DNA of 64,000 nt, from assembly GCA_964415365.1 (NCBI GenBank), contig CAYPYW010000007.1, positions 1-64,000 of the forward strand. Direction: 5' to 3'. Below the pieces are notes generated by a model. That model made no database searches, was not told where the DNA came from, and saw nothing but the letters and a program-made list of their open reading frames with translations. Positions 26,707 to 35,265 of the stretch are shown here, piece after piece (the stretch's first letter is position 1; each line of letters opens with the position of its first letter). The stretch is from Hydromicrobium sp964415365. Lineage in GTDB: Bacteria; Actinomycetota; Humimicrobiia; Humimicrobiales; Humimicrobiaceae. The translations under genes were made by a program, and so were the position numbers.

Positions 26707-27339
26707 TTATTTTAAAAAGTTAAATTTTACCATACCTTCCCTTATCAAAACAGGAGTTTTGCCTGTTATGTCAACAATAGTTGATTCAACTCCGGCCAGA
26801 GGCAAAGTATATTCTACTATCAGGTCTGCTTGTTTTTTGATTACAGCGGGAATATCCGCTATTTTTTTAGGGTAGCCCTTCACTCCGGAGATAGTTGCAC
26901 TGGTGGATACAATTGGGCCGCAGGTATTTATTATATTTCTTAGGAGGCCGGTATCTGCCAGCCTGATAGCTATATTAGGACTTCCGCTGGTGATAAAATC
27001 TTCGAGGGATCTGTTCCTGTTAAAAATCAAGGTTAGAGGCTTTGGTTTTTTAATATCCCAGAATCTTTTTATTATTTTCTTTGCCATCGGACTTATATCC
27101 GAAACCAGGTTTTTTAAATTATTACAACTTGAAATAAGTATTATGAAAGGTAAATTTTTATTCCTTTTTTTTATTTCACGTATTTTTTCAATTGCATTTC
27201 TGTCGTTGTACTTGCAGCTTAATCCATAGATAGTACTGGTGGGGAGAATTGCTATTTTGCCTTCTGTTATAAGCTTTGCAACTTCTTCAGCAGTATTTTT
27301 GTTAATTTTATCCGGATTGTTAATTTTTATAGTGTTCAT
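26707..27339 (-). CDS. L-threonylcarbamoyladenylate synthase (Sua5/YrdC/YwlC family)
   Basis: Makes threonylcarbamoyl-AMP for t6A37 of ANN-decoding tRNAs. The YrdC fold is shown by AEEVAKLITEGKIAILPTST, YGLSCKY, IREIKKRNKNLPF (the KxR..K ligand pattern), PNIAIRLADTGLL and GPIVSTSATISG. The 210-aa length without the Sua5 C-terminal domain is the short TsaC-like form. The frame is open back to 27420, but the upstream 27 residues are unlike the family and ATG at 27339 sits just before the domain. In Actinobacteria a gene of this family precedes the atp operon, as here. Confidence 0.9.
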   Translation of the reverse strand: MNTIKINNPDKINKNTAEEVAKLITEGKIAILPTSTIYGLSCKYNDRNAIEKIREIKKRNKNLPFIILISSCNNLKNLVSDISPMAKKIIKRFWDIKKPKPLTLIFNRNRSLEDFITSGSPNIAIRLADTGLLRNIINTCGPIVSTSATISGVKGYPKKIADIPAVIKKQADLIVEYTLPLAGVESTIVDITGKTPVLIREGMVKFNFLK

Positions 27340-27528
27340 AAAGAAATAAAAATTGATTGGTTTTAAGTATATAATACTTTTTCTGTAAAAAAAATAATAC
27401 AGGTTTCGTGATACTACCATAAAATGCTTGGCATTTTAATAAATAAGCCTTAGTATATTTTTTAAAGAGTATGCTGTTTAAAGTAAAAGCGGAAGTAAAT
27501 TATTATAAGTTAAAAAGGTATATATAAG

Positions 27529-27984
27529 ATGGTAATTACGAGGCCAACCTGGGATGAATATTTTGTATCAATCACCAGACAGGTAGCAACAAGATCTACC
27601 TGTCTTAGGAGAAAGGTTGGTGCCATAATTGTAAAGGATAAAAGGATTCTTACAACCGGCTATAATGGTGCTCCAATGAGAGTGAGAAATTGCCTTGAGA
27701 TTGGAATGTGTCTGAGGGAAGAACTGGGAATACCTTCAGGTGAAAGACATGAAATGTGCCGTGGTCTTCATGCTGAACAGAACGCAATTCTGCAATCCGC
27801 ATACCATGGAGTACAGATAAGGGATTCTGTTATTTACTCCACAAACCAGCCCTGTGTCCTCTGTGCCAAGATGATAATAAACTGTGGAATCAGGAAAATA
27901 TATTATTTTGAGGACTACCCTGATCCTCTTGCCATAGAGCTGCTTGATGAAGCAGGAATTGAGTTAATAAGGCTTGATTTCTGA
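27529..27984 (+). CDS. dCMP deaminase (ComEB family)
   Basis: Zinc deaminase converting dCMP to dUMP, feeding thymidylate synthesis. The zinc ligands are in HAE (His81, catalytic Glu83) and PCVLC (Cys109, Cys112). RPTWDEYFVSITRQVATRSTC at the N-terminus is the family signature. A further loop (Cys60, Cys71, His84-region CLREELGIPSGERHEMC) is also typical of ComEB-like enzymes and may bind a second zinc. At 151 aa it has usual length. It lies 96 bp before the atp operon, whose promoter begins immediately after its stop codon. Confidence 0.95.
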   Translation: MVITRPTWDEYFVSITRQVATRSTCLRRKVGAIIVKDKRILTTGYNGAPMRVRNCLEIGMCLREELGIPSGERHEMCRGLHAEQNAILQSAYHGVQIRDSVIYSTNQPCVLCAKMIINCGIRKIYYFEDYPDPLAIELLDEAGIELIRLDF

Positions 27985-28012
27985 TTGAAAAAAATTTTTT
28001 TGAGAGTATAAT
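27985..28012 (+). promoter_or_regulatory. Promoter of the F-type ATP synthase operon
   Basis: TTGAAA (27985-27990), 16-bp spacer and a perfect TATAAT (28007-28012). The spacer is an A-run then T-run (AAAA then seven T), possibly a curved element. The -35 box starts at the base after the dCMP deaminase stop codon. A start near 28020 leaves a leader of about 60 nt before the AtpI-like gene. Confidence 0.7.
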
Positions 28013-28080
28013 CTTTACGAATTTAAATGGTAGTGAGCTGTAAGATAGGATGAAAAAGATTTAAATCAGGATTATATTCA

Positions 28081-28485
28081 ATGGTAAGAAGCAACGATCT
28101 TTTAAAAATACAGAAAATTGCTATTTTTAGTTTAGTTTCATTATCAGCAATTGCGACAGCCAGCTATTTTATTTTTACCAAAGAAGTTTTTCTAGCCATA
28201 ACCACTGGTGAATTTCTGGCATTTGTTGTCTTTATAGCTACACTGCTTTTTTATTACAGGTTAAGCAGGAGGAAGTCTTCTGGTATGCTTAAATATATAT
28301 TACCTGCTTTCTCTATAAAAATAGTTTTTGTAGGTACAATTTTTTATCTCATATCCAGGTTTGATTTTATGAACTTAGTGGTGCTTGGATTGGTATTTAT
28401 ATTTTTTTTTACAGTCTTTCTCAATATTGAAGTGATACTTATTTATAAAAGAATATTATTTAATCGGCAGTCTTCAGGAGAATAA
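28081..28485 (+). CDS. AtpI-like small membrane protein
   Basis: A 134-aa protein with four predicted membrane helices (from about residues 15, 37, 70 and 95) and basic loops. Position directly before atpB and size match AtpI, which in some bacteria assists c-ring assembly or Mg2+ supply. Sequence conservation in this family is low, so the call rests on topology and context. The start ATG lacks a clear ribosome site. One base separates it from atpB. Confidence 0.72.
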   Translation: MVRSNDLLKIQKIAIFSLVSLSAIATASYFIFTKEVFLAITTGEFLAFVVFIATLLFYYRLSRRKSSGMLKYILPAFSIKIVFVGTIFYLISRFDFMNLVVLGLVFIFFFTVFLNIEVILIYKRILFNRQSSGE

Positions 28486-28486
28486 C

Positions 28487-29224
28487 TTGCAGATATTAGA
28501 ACATTTTTATCTCAAAACGATAGTTCCTATAAATATATTTGGAATAGATTTATCTATTACAAATCTTGTTTTATCTATGTTTGGTGCTGCTGTGCTATTC
28601 CTGGGTTTATTTATATTCTTGGCTTTAAAACCGAAGGTAATTCCTGGTAAAAGGCAGGTTGTTCTTGAAATTTTCCTGAATTTTATAAAGAGAAATCTGG
28701 TCTATAATATGATTGGTAAAAAAGAGGGTGAGAGATGGGTGCCACTTATTGCAGGAATATTCGTCTTTATACTGTCAAATAATTTAATCGGGCTTATTCC
28801 TGGCGCATATACTCCAACTCTTAATCCTGTTGTTCCTCTTACTATTGCAGTTATAGTATTTTTAATAGTCCAGATTTCGAATATTAAAGTATACGGATTC
28901 AAAGGTTTGATAAGAACTCTGGCACCTGAGGCAGTTCCCTCCTGGATGTATATAATCGTAGTTCCGATAGAAGCGATAAGTATGATCGCAAAACCCTTTT
29001 CACTTTTTGTGAGGCTTATGGCTAACATGTTGGCGGGGCATACTATAATAATAGTACTTTATGGTTTAATTTTATATTTTAAAAATTATCTCATAGCAAT
29101 ACCAGTGGTTCCATTTGCGGTTGTGATGACATTGTTTGAATTATTTGTGGGTGTTATTCAGGCTTATATTTTTGCAGTTTTATCTGCAATGTATATAGGA
29201 GAAGCGGTTAATCCCAAACATTAA
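28487..29224 (+). CDS. atpB: F-type ATP synthase subunit a
   Basis: The ion-channel stator subunit, 245 aa with five or six helices. The channel arginine is in FSLFVRLMANMLAGH (about residue 172), and the last two helices FAVVMTLFELFVGVIQAYIF and VLSAMYIGEAV are typical. The start is TTG at 28487 with AGGAG about 8 bases upstream. A 100-bp gap follows before atpE. Confidence 0.94.
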   Translation: MQILEHFYLKTIVPINIFGIDLSITNLVLSMFGAAVLFLGLFIFLALKPKVIPGKRQVVLEIFLNFIKRNLVYNMIGKKEGERWVPLIAGIFVFILSNNLIGLIPGAYTPTLNPVVPLTIAVIVFLIVQISNIKVYGFKGLIRTLAPEAVPSWMYIIVVPIEAISMIAKPFSLFVRLMANMLAGHTIIIVLYGLILYFKNYLIAIPVVPFAVVMTLFELFVGVIQAYIFAVLSAMYIGEAVNPKH

Positions 29225-29324
29225 ACTAAAGGTAATGAATTTAAAGGTAGTAAATGTAAAATTAAATATAAATTATGAGAGTGATACTGATTTATAAATA
29301 AACAGGTAAGTAAGGAGGATTTAA

Positions 29325-29555
29325 ATGGATCCAAAAACAGCAGCGTTATTGGCGGCAGGGATATGTATGGGAGTAGGAGCTATTGGACCTGGAATAGGGA
29401 TTGGTAATCTTGTTGGTAAAGCCCTTGAGGGTATAGCGAGACAACCTGAGGCCAGCGGGCAGATCCAAACTGCCATGTTCATTGGGATTGCCTTTACAGA
29501 GGCGATTTCATTATACGCTCTTGTAGTGGCCTTTTTACTCATATTTGTAACTTAG
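29325..29555 (+). CDS. atpE: F-type ATP synthase subunit c, H+-type
   Basis: A 76-aa two-helix hairpin with loop ARQPEASG. The ion-binding carboxylate is Glu59 in FTEAISLY. The helix-1 position that is Gln in Na+ enzymes (GPGVGQG) is Ile26 here (GPGIGIG). The residue after the glutamate is Ala60 instead of Ser/Thr. Both key Na+ ligands are thus missing and H+ coupling is inferred. The ribosome site AAGGAGG six to seven bases before the ATG is the strongest of the operon, as expected for the multi-copy ring subunit. Confidence 0.96.
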   Translation: MDPKTAALLAAGICMGVGAIGPGIGIGNLVGKALEGIARQPEASGQIQTAMFIGIAFTEAISLYALVVAFLLIFVT

Positions 29556-29627
29556 AAGAGGAATTTGTTGTGTCAGGTGAGCTAATCTTTACCATATAAA
29601 TATATTTTAAAAAGAGGTGTAAGTAAT

Positions 29628-30137
29628 TTGGGAGAAGTACTTAAAATATTAAATCCAATGAGCAGTACTATCTTCTGGTCTATATTAGTGTTTGGTATAT
29701 CAATTATAGTGTTATGGAGATTTGTTTTAAGGCCAGTAAATAATTTAATTTCTAAGAGGCAGGCTGAAATAAAGGAAAAAATTAATAGTGCTGAGAATCA
29801 GAAGGAAGAAGCAAGTAAATATCTAGAGCAGCAAAAAGAAAAGTTGGAGGAAGCAAAGAAGGAAGCGAGGAGAATAATAGAGGAGAGTAAATCTGATGCA
29901 AATAAAGTTAAGGAAGAAATTGAAAAAAGTGCCAGGTCCAGGTCCAAAGCAATGCTGGACAACACAATTGAAGAGATGAAGAGAGAGAAAGAAAGATCGA
30001 TTAACGATGTAAAAAATAAAATAGTGGATATTGCTTTTTCAGTGTCGGAAAAGGTTATTTCAAAAAAAATAACCGAGGAGGATCACAAAAAAATAATAAA
30101 AGAAAGTTTAAAAGAACTTGAGAAAGGCATAGATTGA
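29628..30137 (+). CDS. atpF: F-type ATP synthase subunit b
   Basis: One membrane helix (FWSILVFGISIIVLWRFVL, residues about 14-32) followed by a long charged coiled coil, the peripheral-stalk plan; 169 aa. The start is TTG at 29628 after AAGAGGTG. Only one b gene is present, so a homodimer is expected. Its stop overlaps the TTG of atpH (TTGA). Confidence 0.93.
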   Translation: MGEVLKILNPMSSTIFWSILVFGISIIVLWRFVLRPVNNLISKRQAEIKEKINSAENQKEEASKYLEQQKEKLEEAKKEARRIIEESKSDANKVKEEIEKSARSRSKAMLDNTIEEMKREKERSINDVKNKIVDIAFSVSEKVISKKITEEDHKKIIKESLKELEKGID

Positions 30138-30724
30138 CTAAGAAAGGTAAAATAACAGTCAGTAAAGCTAGTTATTATGCCCAATCAATATTGGATATTG
30201 CCACTGCTGATGGTAATGACATTGATCAAGTGGAAAATGAATTCAGAGAGCTAAAAGAAGAGGTAAGCTCAAATCTTGAGTTGAAGAGTTATCTTTCTGA
30301 TCCATCTATAGAAGAATCAGAGAGAATAAAAACAGGTTTTAAAATTTTAAGCAAGAGTACTACAGCGGCAGTAAAAGCAGTATTGACTTTAATTGTTACT
30401 ATGGATGTGGTTGAAAATATAGGGCAGATATATGATTCTTTTGTTGAATTGATAAACAAAATGAGAAAACAGACGTATGCGGAAGTGGTAAGCTGCATTG
30501 AGCTTGATAGTAGAAGCATCTCTGCAATCAAGAAAATTATAGATAAGAATACAGGTCTTGATGTGAGAGTAAAGAACATAATAGATAAAAGCATTATTGG
30601 TGGTATGGTCATTAGAATAGGGGAAGAGATACTTGATTTAAGCATTAAAAATAAACTTGATGATATGAAAACCAGGTTGAAATCAATCGAACTTAAGGGG
30701 GAGAATTTTGGCATTAAGAATTGA
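30134..30724 (+). CDS. atpH: F-type ATP synthase subunit delta
   Basis: Connects the b dimer to the top of alpha3beta3. The 196-aa protein has the N-terminal six-helix domain (ASYYAQSILDIATADGND) and the C-terminal sheet with GGMVIRIGEEILDLSIKNKL, the most conserved OSCP/delta segment. The start TTG overlaps the atpF stop; it overlaps atpA by 17 bases at the 3' end. Confidence 0.93.
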   Translation: MTKKGKITVSKASYYAQSILDIATADGNDIDQVENEFRELKEEVSSNLELKSYLSDPSIEESERIKTGFKILSKSTTAAVKAVLTLIVTMDVVENIGQIYDSFVELINKMRKQTYAEVVSCIELDSRSISAIKKIIDKNTGLDVRVKNIIDKSIIGGMVIRIGEEILDLSIKNKLDDMKTRLKSIELKGENFGIKN

Positions 30725-32222
30725 CTCGGAAAAAATTACCGATCTTATAAATTCTGAGCTGGCTGTTTATAGAAAAGAAACTAAAATTGAAGAAATAGGT
30801 GAGGTTCTTACAGCAGGAGATGGTATTGCTACGGTAAGCGGTCTCTCAAAAGCTATGGCCGGGGAGATGTTGCTTTTCCCAAGTGGGGTTTATGGGCTGG
30901 CGCTCAATCTGGATAAAGATGAAATAGGAGTTATTATCCTGGGAGATTCAACTAAAATCCAGCAGGGAGACATAGTGAAGTGCACGGGTAAAATTTTAGA
31001 AGTCCCTGTAGGTGAGGAACTTATTGGAAGAATAGTAGATCCATTAGGAAAACCGCTGGACAATAAAGGGAAAATTAAGACCAAGAGTTTCCGGCCGGTG
31101 GAGTTCATGGGCCCCGGTGTAATAGACCGTCAGCAGGTAAAAGAACCTCTTCAGACCGGAATAAAAGCTATAGACTCAATGGTTCCCATAGGCAGAGGGC
31201 AGAGAGAATTAGTGATAGGTGATAGGAGCATAGGGAAATCAGCAATTTTGATTGATACTATTTTAAATCAAAAAGATACTGGTGTGTTATGTATATATGT
31301 AGCAATAGGCCAGAAGACGGAAACAGTGGTAAGGTTTATAGATAAACTTGAAGAAATGGGTGCAATGGAGTACACAATAATAGTGAATGCATCCGCTAAG
31401 TCTCCGGCATCTCTTCAGTACATTGCACCTTATGTCGGATGTGCTATGGGTGAATATTTTATGTATAGTGGGAGGCATGCTCTGATTGTGTACGATGACC
31501 TTTCCAAGCAAGCCGCTGCTTACAGACAGTTGTCTCTGTTGCTTAGAAGACCACCGGGAAGAAAAGCTTATCCGGGTGATATATTTTATATCCACTCCCG
31601 GCTCTTGGAGAGAGCTGCCAAGCTTTCAGATGCCAGAGGAGGTGGTTCATTGACGGCCATACCTGTTGTAGAAACAAAAGCCGGGGATATATCTGCGTAT
31701 ATTCCCACTAATGTAATATCTATAACAGATGGGCAAATATATCTTGAAACGGATTTATTTAATGAGGGAATAAGACCGGCCGTAAATCCGGGCATTTCAG
31801 TTTCCAGGGTGGGAGGAAATGCCCAGGTTGAGGCGATGAAAAAAGTAGCTGGACGATTAAGATTAGACCTGGCTCAGTTCAGGGAGCTTGAAACCTTTGC
31901 TAAATTTGGTACAGAGCTGGACAAAGAGACGCGAAAGCAGCTGAACAGGGGGGAGAGGATAATAGAAGTATTAAAACAAAGACAGTACAAACCGATGGCT
32001 ATAGCAGATCAGATTATGATTATTTATGCATTAACCAATGGTTATTTGGATGATGTGGAAATAAGTGAACTGCAGAAGTTTGAATTGGAATATCTGGAGT
32101 ATATTCACCATTCATATCCTCAAGTTTTAGAGGTGATTACTCGCACGGGGGATTTTGATGATAAATTAGAAAAAACAATTAGGAAAGCTCTAGAAAAATT
32201 TAAGGAAAAATTTGGTTACTAG
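30708..32222 (+). CDS. atpA: F-type ATP synthase subunit alpha
   Basis: Non-catalytic nucleotide-binding subunit, 504 aa. Walker A is GDRSIGKSA (about residue 171), a variant of the usual GDRQTGKTA. The arginine finger region PAVNPGISVSRVGG and GRKAYPGDIFYIHSRLLERA are intact. The start is TTG at 30708 with GGGGGAG six bases upstream, inside the end of atpH. Confidence 0.97.
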   Translation: MALRIDSEKITDLINSELAVYRKETKIEEIGEVLTAGDGIATVSGLSKAMAGEMLLFPSGVYGLALNLDKDEIGVIILGDSTKIQQGDIVKCTGKILEVPVGEELIGRIVDPLGKPLDNKGKIKTKSFRPVEFMGPGVIDRQQVKEPLQTGIKAIDSMVPIGRGQRELVIGDRSIGKSAILIDTILNQKDTGVLCIYVAIGQKTETVVRFIDKLEEMGAMEYTIIVNASAKSPASLQYIAPYVGCAMGEYFMYSGRHALIVYDDLSKQAAAYRQLSLLLRRPPGRKAYPGDIFYIHSRLLERAAKLSDARGGGSLTAIPVVETKAGDISAYIPTNVISITDGQIYLETDLFNEGIRPAVNPGISVSRVGGNAQVEAMKKVAGRLRLDLAQFRELETFAKFGTELDKETRKQLNRGERIIEVLKQRQYKPMAIADQIMIIYALTNGYLDDVEISELQKFELEYLEYIHHSYPQVLEVITRTGDFDDKLEKTIRKALEKFKEKFGY

Positions 32223-32237
32223 TGGAGTTGATAATAT

Positions 32238-33158
32238 TTGGATCAGACAAAAAATATAAGAGACAGATTAAACAGGATAAGAAATACCAGGAAAATAACA
32301 AAAGCAATGGAAATGATTGCTTCTTCCAAGATCAAGACAGATCAGAGAAGAATTTTGGAGGCAAGGCCATTTATCAGAAAACTGGAAGATTTTATTAATG
32401 ATATTGTTTGCTATTCTTCTATGTCTGATCCTCTCATAGATAAAAATGGTAATATAGAGACTGTTCTTGTCATAGGCATTACTGCAGATAGGGGGCTTTG
32501 CGGAGGTTATAATTCGGAGATTATAAGATTGATTGAAAAGACTGCGAGAGAAATAGAGAGTAAAGGCAAAAAAGTAAAACTGGATATAATAGGTACCAAG
32601 GGCAAAAATTATTTCAAATATGCCAGAACTGAATTGAATCGTGTATTTGAGAATTTATCTGATCATCCAAAGTTTTTGGATGCAAGAGGAATTGCAAATG
32701 ATATCATTGAAAGTTATGTAAGTAAAGAAGTTGGTCAGGTTATAATATGCTATACCAAATTCAAAAATGTGACAGAGCAGATGCCACATACTCAGCAGAT
32801 TCTTCCCATTACCCTTGAAGAGGGGATAATAGCTGAAAGAATAAACGGAAATTCAACCCGTATTGGTGATAGGCTCTGCAAAGTTAAACCTGAATTCATA
32901 TACGAACCTTCTACCGGAGAGATTTTTAAATCGCTTTTACCTGAGTATATTTACACTATTATCTATATGGCACTGCTCGAATCCAGTGCGAGTGAAACGG
33001 GAGCAAGAATGACGGCTATGAGAAATTCAAGCGATAATGCGGATGATATAATAAAGGACTTAAGTCAGAGATATTATAGAGTCAGACAACAACAAATAAC
33101 CATAGAGATTTCAGAAATTGTTTCTGGTGCAGAAGCTCTCAAACAAGCAGACTCTTAA
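32238..33158 (+). CDS. atpG: F-type ATP synthase subunit gamma
   Basis: The rotor shaft; 306 aa. The N-terminal helix RLNRIRNTRKITKAMEMIAS and the C-terminal helix ETGARMTAMRNSSDNADDII form the coiled-coil axle, and TADRGLCGGYNSE is the conserved Rossmann-like strand. Start TTG at 32238 follows GGAG by ten bases. No regulatory dithiol insertion is seen. Confidence 0.95.
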   Translation: MDQTKNIRDRLNRIRNTRKITKAMEMIASSKIKTDQRRILEARPFIRKLEDFINDIVCYSSMSDPLIDKNGNIETVLVIGITADRGLCGGYNSEIIRLIEKTAREIESKGKKVKLDIIGTKGKNYFKYARTELNRVFENLSDHPKFLDARGIANDIIESYVSKEVGQVIICYTKFKNVTEQMPHTQQILPITLEEGIIAERINGNSTRIGDRLCKVKPEFIYEPSTGEIFKSLLPEYIYTIIYMALLESSASETGARMTAMRNSSDNADDIIKDLSQRYYRVRQQQITIEISEIVSGAEALKQADS

Positions 33159-33222
33159 GAAAGTTTAAGATTGAATATATGTTTTATGGGAAAATTGGTT
33201 GCAAAAGGAGAATTAAAAGTTT

Positions 33223-34749
33223 ATGGCAAAGAGTAAATCAGATGGTAAGGGTAAGGGCAGGATTGTGAGTATAAGAGGCCCTGTGATGGATATAGAATTT
33301 ACGCCGGGTGAGCTCCCGGATATATATACTGCTCTGGAAATATACAAACCCACAAGTATAGAAAATAAGGGACAGCCAGAGAAAATAATAGCGGAAGTCC
33401 AGCAGTTCATAGGGAATAACCAGGTAAGAGCTGTAGCTATGTCTGCTACTGAAGGACTTGATAGAGGGATTGAAGTCATAAACACGGGAAAACTTATTGA
33501 AGTGCCAGTAGGTAAAGAGACACTGGGAAGAATCTTCAATGTGTTGGGAGAGACTATTGATTTAAACAGGGAAAAAATAAAAACAGGTGTAAAACTTTCT
33601 ATTCATAGAGATCCTCCTTCACTGGAAGATATTAAACCTACTACTGAATTGCTTGAAACCGGGGTGAAAGTAATAGATCTTTTATGTCCCTTTGTTAAAG
33701 GTGGAAAGATTGGGATGTTTGGCGGAGCTGGTGTAGGTAAGACAGTAATAATAATGGAATTGATTCATAATATAGCTGTGAAGCATGGAGGTTTTTCGGT
33801 ATTCACCGGTGTGGGTGAAAGAACCAGAGAAGGTAACGATCTCTGGTTGGCTATGAAGGAATCGGGAGTGCTGGATAAAACTGTCCTTGTATTTGGTCAG
33901 ATGAACGAACCGCCAGGAGCAAGATTGAGGGTAGCGCTTACTGGTCTTACTATGGCTGAATATTTCAGAGATTACGAAGGAAAAGATTTACTGCTCTTTG
34001 TAGATAATATATTCAGATTTGTTCAGGCTGGTCAGGAAGTTTCTACTTTACTGGGAAGAATGCCTTCAGCAGTAGGATATCAACCTACATTATCCAGTGA
34101 AATGGGAGAACTCCAGGAGAGGATAACTTCTACCAGGAAAGGTTCAATAACGTCGGTACAGGCTGTTTACGTACCCGCAGATGATTTAACTGACCCCGCA
34201 CCAGCCACAGTATTTACTCATCTTGATTCCACTGTGGTTCTTTCCAGACAAATAGCCGAACATGCTTTATATCCCGCAGTGGATCCACTGGAATCTTCGT
34301 CTCAAATGCTGGATCCGCAATTTGTGGGTGATGAGCATTATCATGTAGCCAGGGAAGTTAAGGAAATACTACAGAGGAATAAGGAACTCCAGGATATTAT
34401 AGCTATTCTGGGGATAGAAGAACTTTCAGAAGAAGACAAACTCACGGTACGAAGAGCAAGGAAACTGGAGAGGTTTCTGTCCCAGCCATTTTTTACAGCG
34501 GAGCAATTCATAAGAGAAAAAGGCAGATATGTGAAAATTGAAGATACAGTTAGGGGTTTTAGAGAAATAATGGAAGGTAAATACGATGACCTGCCTGAAC
34601 AGGCATTTTATATGGTAGGAACTATAGAGGAAGTGAAGGAAAAGGCTAAAAAAATGAAGGAAGAGACTATTGAAGATAAGAATATAACAGGCAAAGATAA
34701 AGGAAATGATAAACAAAATCGCAGAGCCGGTGAGTCAGAAACTATATAA
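33223..34749 (+). CDS. atpD: F-type ATP synthase subunit beta
   Basis: Catalytic subunit, 508 aa. Walker A GGAGVGKTVIIMELI (about residue 167), catalytic Glu in GVGERTREGNDL, Walker B LLLFVDNIFRF and the DELSEED equivalent IEELSEEDKL are present. The protein is about 35 residues longer than usual because of a charged C-terminal tail after EEVKEKAKKM, rich in Lys, Asp and Asn, likely disordered. Start ATG follows AGGAG by about 12 bases. Confidence 0.97.
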   Translation: MAKSKSDGKGKGRIVSIRGPVMDIEFTPGELPDIYTALEIYKPTSIENKGQPEKIIAEVQQFIGNNQVRAVAMSATEGLDRGIEVINTGKLIEVPVGKETLGRIFNVLGETIDLNREKIKTGVKLSIHRDPPSLEDIKPTTELLETGVKVIDLLCPFVKGGKIGMFGGAGVGKTVIIMELIHNIAVKHGGFSVFTGVGERTREGNDLWLAMKESGVLDKTVLVFGQMNEPPGARLRVALTGLTMAEYFRDYEGKDLLLFVDNIFRFVQAGQEVSTLLGRMPSAVGYQPTLSSEMGELQERITSTRKGSITSVQAVYVPADDLTDPAPATVFTHLDSTVVLSRQIAEHALYPAVDPLESSSQMLDPQFVGDEHYHVAREVKEILQRNKELQDIIAILGIEELSEEDKLTVRRARKLERFLSQPFFTAEQFIREKGRYVKIEDTVRGFREIMEGKYDDLPEQAFYMVGTIEEVKEKAKKMKEETIEDKNITGKDKGNDKQNRRAGESETI

Positions 34750-34767
34750 GTCCGGAGGTAACTTATT

Positions 34768-35157
34768 ATGCCGGAAAAGAAAATAGATTTAAGCATAGTG
34801 ACTCCTGAGAAGCAGATCTATGAAGGAAGGGTTGATTCCATAGTCATTCCTGCTGTGACTGGTTTAATGGGTATATTGCCAGGGCACTTACCGATTGTCT
34901 CACAGCTGGGGATAGGTATAGTGAAGATAGAAACAGAAAAAGGGGTGGAGTATGTGGGTATTCAAGGAGGTTATTTAGATTTTTTATATAATAAGGCAAA
35001 TATTCTGACTGCAAGAGCAATTGTTACTACATTTGAGAAACAAAAAGAAACTGTAAATCAGTTAAGAGAAAAGCATACGATAGTACAGGAAGTTACGGAA
35101 GAAACGAAAAAAGTAGCCAGAGCCATAGCATCTTTAAGAACCCTCAGAAAAAAATAA
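34768..35157 (+). CDS. atpC: F-type ATP synthase subunit epsilon
   Basis: A 129-aa protein with the N-terminal beta sandwich (VTPEKQIYEGRVDSIVIPA, GLMGILPGHLPIVSQLGIG) and a C-terminal helical hairpin that can brake hydrolysis. CGGAGG lies 8 bases before the ATG. Last gene of the operon; no hairpin terminator is obvious in the 108-bp gap to murA. Confidence 0.95.
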   Translation: MPEKKIDLSIVTPEKQIYEGRVDSIVIPAVTGLMGILPGHLPIVSQLGIGIVKIETEKGVEYVGIQGGYLDFLYNKANILTARAIVTTFEKQKETVNQLREKHTIVQEVTEETKKVARAIASLRTLRKK

Positions 35158-35215
35158 ATGCAAGCCAAATCTATTGAAGGCAGAATAGCTGTTATTTTTT
35201 AATTCACCTTTATTT

Positions 35216-35223
35216 GTTATAAT
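35216..35223 (+). promoter_or_regulatory. Extended -10 promoter of murA
   Basis: TGTTATAAT is preceded by a T-rich segment with no good -35, and the TG one base before TATAAT (35218-35223) makes an extended -10 element. Transcription would start around 35230, leaving a leader of about 35 nt before murA. Confidence 0.5.
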
Positions 35224-35265
35224 AGCCTTTGCTTTTTATTAGGAAGATAATTTTTTTTTATTTTT

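Noticed and set aside
27340..27420. 27-residue N-terminal extension of the YwlC/TsaC protein
   Set aside because: Low-complexity aromatic sequence unlike the family; ATG 27339 is at the expected place.
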